DNA of 64,000 bases, taken from the NCBI GenBank assembly GCA_014773175.1, contig VXCM01000699.1, positions 62,001 to 126,000 on the forward strand. The letters run 5' to 3'. The notes under the pieces are model-generated. The model worked only from the letters and a program-made list of their open reading frames with translations. It was not told the origin of the DNA and ran no database searches. A program made the position numbers and the translations under genes. This stretch comes from Lucifuga dentata (taxonomy: Eukaryota > Chordata > Actinopteri > Ophidiiformes > Bythitidae). Numbering within the stretch: the first letter of the stretch is position 1; the number at the start of each line of letters is the position of its first letter. Shown here piece by piece: positions 59,301 through 64,000 of the stretch.

Positions 59301-62300
59301 TCCTGTCAGCGCTTGGTTGAGCGGCGGTGCTCAGACTCGCTCATGTACAAGCAGAGCACTGGATGCCAAACTCAGCAGCAACGCTTAACATGCAAAACCA
59401 GCCTTAGTGACAGAAACATTTAATAAAGGAACACAACTGATGAGACAGTGGCAGACAACGACCAAATTCTTCAATTTTTTTTATTTAAGGTAAAACAATA
59501 GACCTTTATTTATTTTTGTTTGTCTCAATGGTACACACTGCCTGCATGATGTTTCAGTAAACTTACCTGAAAGATCCTTTAACACTGCTCACTTTAAAGG
59601 TAATAAATTGATGAGAGTAAGCTGATAATGAGGCTATTATGACTTGATGAAACTTAATATGATACCTGCCTATAAAAATGAAAAAGAAAGTATCTGTCTC
59701 ACATTCAGATGTTTTTCTTTCCCATTTTGCTGTTAGTTGCTGGTGGTGTGAGGAATATCCATGATAGCAAAGTCCTGGGGCAGCTCTCAAGTAACTCATC
59801 CAATGATATTGTGAGATCAGGCTCTGATGAAGACGATGTGAATGTATCCCAAAGACTGAAAAATGAGGTAATATAGAGAAAGAAGGGAACTTGAACTGAA
59901 CTTCAGCATGTATTGACTCTGAAATATAATTAGAAATCTTATGTTCAACAGGAGAGTGACCCCTCTGTGAGAGCTGCCTCACTTCAAGTTAGATCACCAC
60001 AGTCTACCTGTTCCCCTGCTGGAAGTGAAGATACCACAGAAAGCATGCCGCTTCAAAAGAAGCAGAAAGTATTAAGAGAAGAGCAAAGTGACAAGATGGA
60101 CAAAAATGCCTTGAATGACATTGTTAGCTCTTCACCGAAAGGCTCATCCAGGCTGACTATAAGACTGTCCCGATTGAAGGGTTCAGACATCGTTCAATCC
60201 GAAGAACTTCTTCCCAGGGCAGATGGGGATTCAGACCACGACAATGATTTAATGAATAACAATAGTCACCTGTCAGGGGCAGACCAGGACTTACCTCACA
60301 AGGAGACTTGCTGTCCACAGCCAAAAGTCAAGGACACTGATGTCATCAGTGGGGTTGTCCATGATGTTGCTGAGATGGACACAGTGAAAGAGACTGAGAG
60401 AATAGAACATGAGTCAGACAGTGAGAGAGATCAATACTCTAAAGAAGTTCAGGATAAAGGTGAATTTCTGTGTCTGTCTTTTGCCTGTGCCTTCTAGTAT
60501 TCCTTAAACCTTAAGTTAGTTTTTGTAGACAGACTAAACTACAGTGTTTTGTTTTGTTTTTTTTTTGTTTTTGTTTTTTATTGCAGACAAGCCACTGAAG
60601 AAACGGAAACAAGACTCATATCCTCAGGAACTTAGAGCTGGGGACGCAGCTGGGGCCAGAAAACGGCATAATGTACAAAGGGGTAACACTGGAAACAGGT
60701 TGATAGCCCAGAACACTAATGCTGCAAGTAATGGTGCCAGTAGGCCATCTTTGATGGTCAGCATCGATCTACAACAAGCTGGCAGAAGTATAGGGCAGCC
60801 TGTAGTGGTTCTGGCAGCACGGCACTTGTGCGATGGCCATCGAGAGCAAGCAAAGTCAAAGACAAATAGAAAGGAAGATAAAGTTGTAGAAATGAGACCT
60901 CGGCCTGTTGTGGTTCTGAAAGGATTGCACTTGGGTGATGACTGTCTCCAGCAACTAAAGTCAGAGACAAATGGAAAAGAAGATAAGGTTGTAGAAAACA
61001 CACCAGAGACAATCACAGAACATGCTGAAAATCAGAAGCAGGAAAATCGGCAGGAATTGAAGTACCAACACGATAGCAAAACTGGCAGCAGCAAGAGACA
61101 TTCAGGTGGCAGAAGCCAAGAAACACCAGGACAGAAACATGAGAGGCACTCAAACTTCAGCCAGAGAGAGGAAAAGAAGCATAACAGTGAGCAATCCCAC
61201 AACTGCCAACTGGAGACTCCAAAAATGACAAGCAAGATGGAGCAGGACCCCAGATTGGGCCCCAGCAGGGACATGGATAGAAAAAGGGATCACAACGAAG
61301 ACAGAGACAGAGAAAGGAAACACAAGCCAGAGTCTGACAAAAACCACAACAGACACTCTTCTGACCAACGTACTAAACCTGACATCCACAGAGCGAAGCA
61401 AGATAGAAAAGGGTTCTCAGATCTCAATGACCAACAGATGTCCCAAAAGACGTGTAGGGATGACAACATTAGCTGCCATCATGAAAACAAACAGCAGAGT
61501 GTAGAAAAAAGTAGTGAGGTCCCATCATACCTGCTTTGGGGCAAGTCAGAAAGTTTGAAGAACATTGTGATTCCTAAATTGAAACTGGATGGGATGGATA
61601 GTGACCTAGCAAACAAATTGATACAGGGTAGGCACGAGCCCCAGGTCATGCTGAAGAGACTGTCCTTGGTAGAAAACTTGAGAAAAGGACCTGAGCCTGT
61701 TGTTGTGCTTCAGAGACTCCCTGCTGATGAAATAAAGGCAAAGAAAATCATTATGAAAAGCCGGAATTCATACAGGTTCAAGTCCAGGAAGTGGTCCTCC
61801 TCTGATGAAACAGACAGAGGTACGATTTACTTTATTTATTGTGTACAAATCTGTAGGATATTTGTGTGGTGTAATGTGACGTATCTGAGTGATTAGATTG
61901 TTTATTTAACCTTTTAGCAATTCATTACCATCATAGTCGTCAGCTAGAATAAAAGACTGGATTAACAAGCGATATCTTGGATTTTTTTAATGCTTAAAAA
62001 CTCGTCACCTCTTCTGCTTTCAAAAATAGATTCCGCCACGTCACTCTGCAAGGAGACGAGGATGAACAAGCGCAGGCGGAGCATGACCAAAAAGAGATCC
62101 AAGTATGCTGAGGTGGACTCAGACAAAGATGATGATGATGACTCCAAGAATGAGTGTGAGTACTAAACCTTTAAATTTCAAAACACTTGAAGAGGGCTAT
62201 ACAGTGAGGCCTAACTTACAGTCAAAACTAATCATGCACCCCCAGAGTGCTTAAAACATTATAGGTGGTATTTGCTGCTTAAATTATTTCAATTCTTTGG

Positions 62301-63311
62301 TGCTCCATTACTGTTTCAGCTGCACGTAAAAGGCGCAAGAAGAATCAGGACAAGACATGGGAGCACAATGAGAGGAGACAGTCTAAAGAGCAGCGTCAGC
62401 GCGGAGGATTCAGAAGCCGTCACTGTGAAAGCACCTCAGATGATTCGGACAACGGCTCTCCACCACGAAGCCTGAACGATGGCGAGTGATCACTTTTAAT
62501 TGTTGCACTGCATACATTACATTTAGAGGAGAAATTAGAGCCCATTTAGAGCACTATTCTAGAAGATATAATCGCAGAAAAAAAAAACTGATTCTGTTCA
62601 ATTCAAATAAAGCTTAAATATAAATGATGCTTTTCAAAATCACTCATCCATTACTCACACATCCATTTATGCGACAAGAAGACAAGACCACGTACAATGA
62701 GGTTTTTGCTTTTTATTCACTTGCTTTTCTCATGACACCAGCAATCAATTTGGCCGTTTCTCAGCATAGAATGATAGCTGATATCTGCGTAATGTTGAAA
62801 TATTGGAGGATTAGTCACTGCTGTCAAACAATTTACTGTCATTGTGACCGTAATTGTTTTTGTTCAGTTGCCAGAAGAATGAAGAAAAGGGAGAAGCGTA
62901 AAAACAGAAAGGCATATGACGCCAAGCTGACACTAGAGGGTATAATTTTCTCACTTTGGATTTTAATAGAACATTTGTTAATATCCAGCAAGGTTTTGTT
63001 AATCCATTTCCATATACTTAATAGAAATGATGGACTCCTCCACATTTAAGAGATTCACAGCGAGTGTGGACAACATTCTTGAGAGCCTTGAAGATGTGGA
63101 CCTCACTGCCACCGGTAAGCATCAAGCCAAACAGTTTTTGAGGTTTTTGATATTAAGCTGAAGTATTGAGCTGAAATGTTTAATGTTTGTGTCTTCATGC
63201 AGATGATGATGAAATCCCTCAAGAGCTCTTGCTAGGAAAGCAACAATTGAGTGAGTTGGGTAGCAGTTCGGCAAAGATCAAAGCTATGGGCATCTTTAAC
63301 AAGGTAAGAAA

Positions 63312-63376
<65 letters not shown>

Positions 63377-63626
63377 GTTCACATTTGATGATTAGCTGCG
63401 GTTTAGTTGAGAAAGCAACCATTTATCTGTTTTATCCACAGATTCCTTCTGAGAAATTGGTGAAAATTTTGAACATCCTGGAAAAGAACATTCAGGACAG
63501 CGTCAAACTTTCCACGTTAATGAATCATGTAAGCTGTAAGCCTCATAGCTTGTGATTAGTTGTGCAGTGATTTGGTTTTATGACCTCATTCTCTCTTGGA
63601 GCTGCATGAAAAGCAAGAAAATAATG
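55589..63626 (+). CDS. nipbl: Nipped-B-like (NIPBL) cohesin loader, 5' part
   Basis: NIPBL with MAU2 loads cohesin on chromatin. Exons: 55589-55652, 56526-56691, 56936-57066, 57756-57864, 57987-58117, 59737-59867, 59952-60459, 60587-61819, 62030-62155, 62320-62481, 62868-62939, 63025-63114, 63203-63303, 63442-63528 and a tentative 63602-63626. All phases join. The window holds about 1045 residues of a protein near 2800 aa in human; the HEAT-repeat C-terminal half lies beyond the end. The start MNGDMPHAPITT is the conserved MAU2-binding N-terminus. Later blocks (VARRMKKREKRK, MMDSSTFKRF, DDDEIPQELLLGK, ELGSSSAKIKAMGI, VKILNILEKNIQD) match the human protein closely, while the middle is diverged, charged and low in order. 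The large exon 8 carries PVVVL motifs. Whether this is nipbla or nipblb cannot be decided here. Confidence 0.95.
56311..56425. repeat. Compound tetranucleotide repeat in a nipbl intron
   Basis: CTAT units pass into GTCC and then ATCC units over about 110 bp, about 100 bp upstream of the exon at 56526. The open frame across it is not a gene. Confidence 0.92.
57067..57755 (+). other. nipbl: nipbl intron, nothing notable
   Basis: AT-rich with several poly-T runs. No exon, repeat family or motif was recognised. Confidence 0.6.
58118..59736 (+). other. nipbl: nipbl intron of 1.6 kb
   Basis: No supported feature. A segment at about 58740-59420 is richer in CG dinucleotides and ordinary mixed sequence (GGCGCCGCGCAG near 58801) and may be an old insertion, but it has no recognisable ends. 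Confidence 0.45.
60799..61008 (+). repeat. nipbl: Tandem 105-bp (35-residue) coding repeat in nipbl exon 8
   Basis: Two adjacent in-frame units, 60799-60903 and 60904-61008. Each starts PVVVL, continues with HLCD or HLGD, then KSKTNRKEDKVVE or KSETNGKEDKVVE. Unlike the N-linked duplications elsewhere, the copies have diverged and there is no N, so this is real. Confidence 0.88.
62482..62867 (+). other. nipbl: GC-AG intron in nipbl
   Basis: The exon ends GAACGATG and the intron begins GCGAGT, ending TTGTTCAG. Only this GC donor gives the reading frame of the next exon (D, then VARRMKK). The nearby GT at 62486 would shift the frame. Confidence 0.8.
63313..63374. repeat. GT microsatellite next to a nipbl splice donor
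   Basis: About 60 bp of GT begins roughly 10 bases after the donor at 63304, on the transcribed sense strand. Confidence 0.95.
63602..63626 (+). other. nipbl: Candidate 25-nt nipbl microexon
   Basis: It follows CTCTCTTGGAG and ends G|GTGAGC. In phase it encodes LHEKQENN plus one base, which would lead into the conserved DTEEEERLW part of human NIPBL. A shorter form starting after GAAAAG (QENN) is also possible. Confidence 0.5.
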
Positions 63627-64000
63627 GTGAGCAACCATTTAACAATTACAGTTTGCAAGTTTTTATTTCTTAGAGGTTTTTGACAGATCTGTCCTACAAA
63701 AGCAGAAGAACTGACTCTGTCTGGATTTATTAATTGTCCTTGGTTCCAGATCAAGTCAGAATTTTTTGTTAAATATATATCCATTATTATATACCCACAT
63801 TTGTCTGCTGAAGTGGCAGGAAATGTTATAGCAACATAGTCATCAAATAGCCAAATTATCATTTCAGGTCATGAATAGATATGAAATATTTGCTTGTAAT
63901 TACCATTTAACATTTTATTTCTCAATTTATCCACTTTGAAAGTGAGACTTTCAAAACTTCTGCTTATTTTTTAATCACACCTTAGTTTCCCACATGCATA
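63627..64000 (+). other. nipbl: nipbl intron running off the window
   Basis: AT-rich sequence with no recognisable exon. The next nipbl exon is expected beyond the window end. Confidence 0.6.

Noticed and set aside
60587..61819. Idea that the 105-bp nipbl repeat is another assembly duplicate
   Set aside because: The copies differ at many positions, are in frame and have no N between them, unlike the exact N-linked duplicates.
1..64000. Search for CRISPR arrays, operons, phage or integron features
   Set aside because: The sequence is vertebrate nuclear DNA. Its regular repeats are microsatellites or assembly duplications, not spacer arrays.

Overview
This is nuclear DNA from a ray-finned fish, almost certainly a teleost. 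The genes are split by GT-AG introns, the proteins match vertebrate-only families, and the introns are full of short CA, TCTA and GATG microsatellites and small DNA transposons of fish type. Nothing bacterial, viral or plasmid-like was seen, and I found no defence-type or otherwise unknown multigene system. The interesting material is in the gene details, the repeats and the assembly.

Layout, left to right. (1) 1-2105, plus strand: the last three exons of an ornithine decarboxylase antizyme (oaz1-like) and its 3' UTR. (2) 6040-34207, minus strand: a complete 16-coding-exon uhrf2, with UBL, tandem Tudor, PHD, SRA and RING regions. Its large introns carry most of the repeats. (3) 38124-47506, plus strand: brd10 (KIAA2026), nine coding exons, divergent from uhrf2. 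(4) 48508-50380, minus strand: a complete four-coding-exon mlana (Melan-A/MART-1), tail-to-tail with brd10. (5) About 54.2 kb to the window end, plus strand: the 5' part of nipbl, the cohesin loader, with 14 confident coding exons, one tentative exon and one likely non-coding first exon.

Exon models were built by eye from splice sites, reading phase and recalled family sequence. The summed coding lengths are divisible by three for oaz (as a partial), uhrf2 (931 codons plus stop), brd10 (2345 plus stop) and mlana (109 plus stop). This holds for oaz, uhrf2 and brd10 only if the duplications around single N bases are collapsed. There are 16 isolated N bases. At least 11 sit between two copies of the same roughly 60-67 bp sequence, which looks like overlapping contig ends that were never merged. 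Four of these lie in coding exons and make healthy genes look broken or internally duplicated.

The genes share a theme of chromatin reading (uhrf2, brd10, nipbl) but are not an operon or pathway. The order uhrf2-brd10-mlana matches human 9p24. The link to nipbl (human 5p13) recalls the ancestral linkage kept on the chicken Z chromosome. The main mobile element is a family of about 580 bp with long inverted ends and TTAA flanks, present in four copies. A palindromic fold-back family (three copies), hAT-like ends and a tRNA-type SINE remnant are also present.
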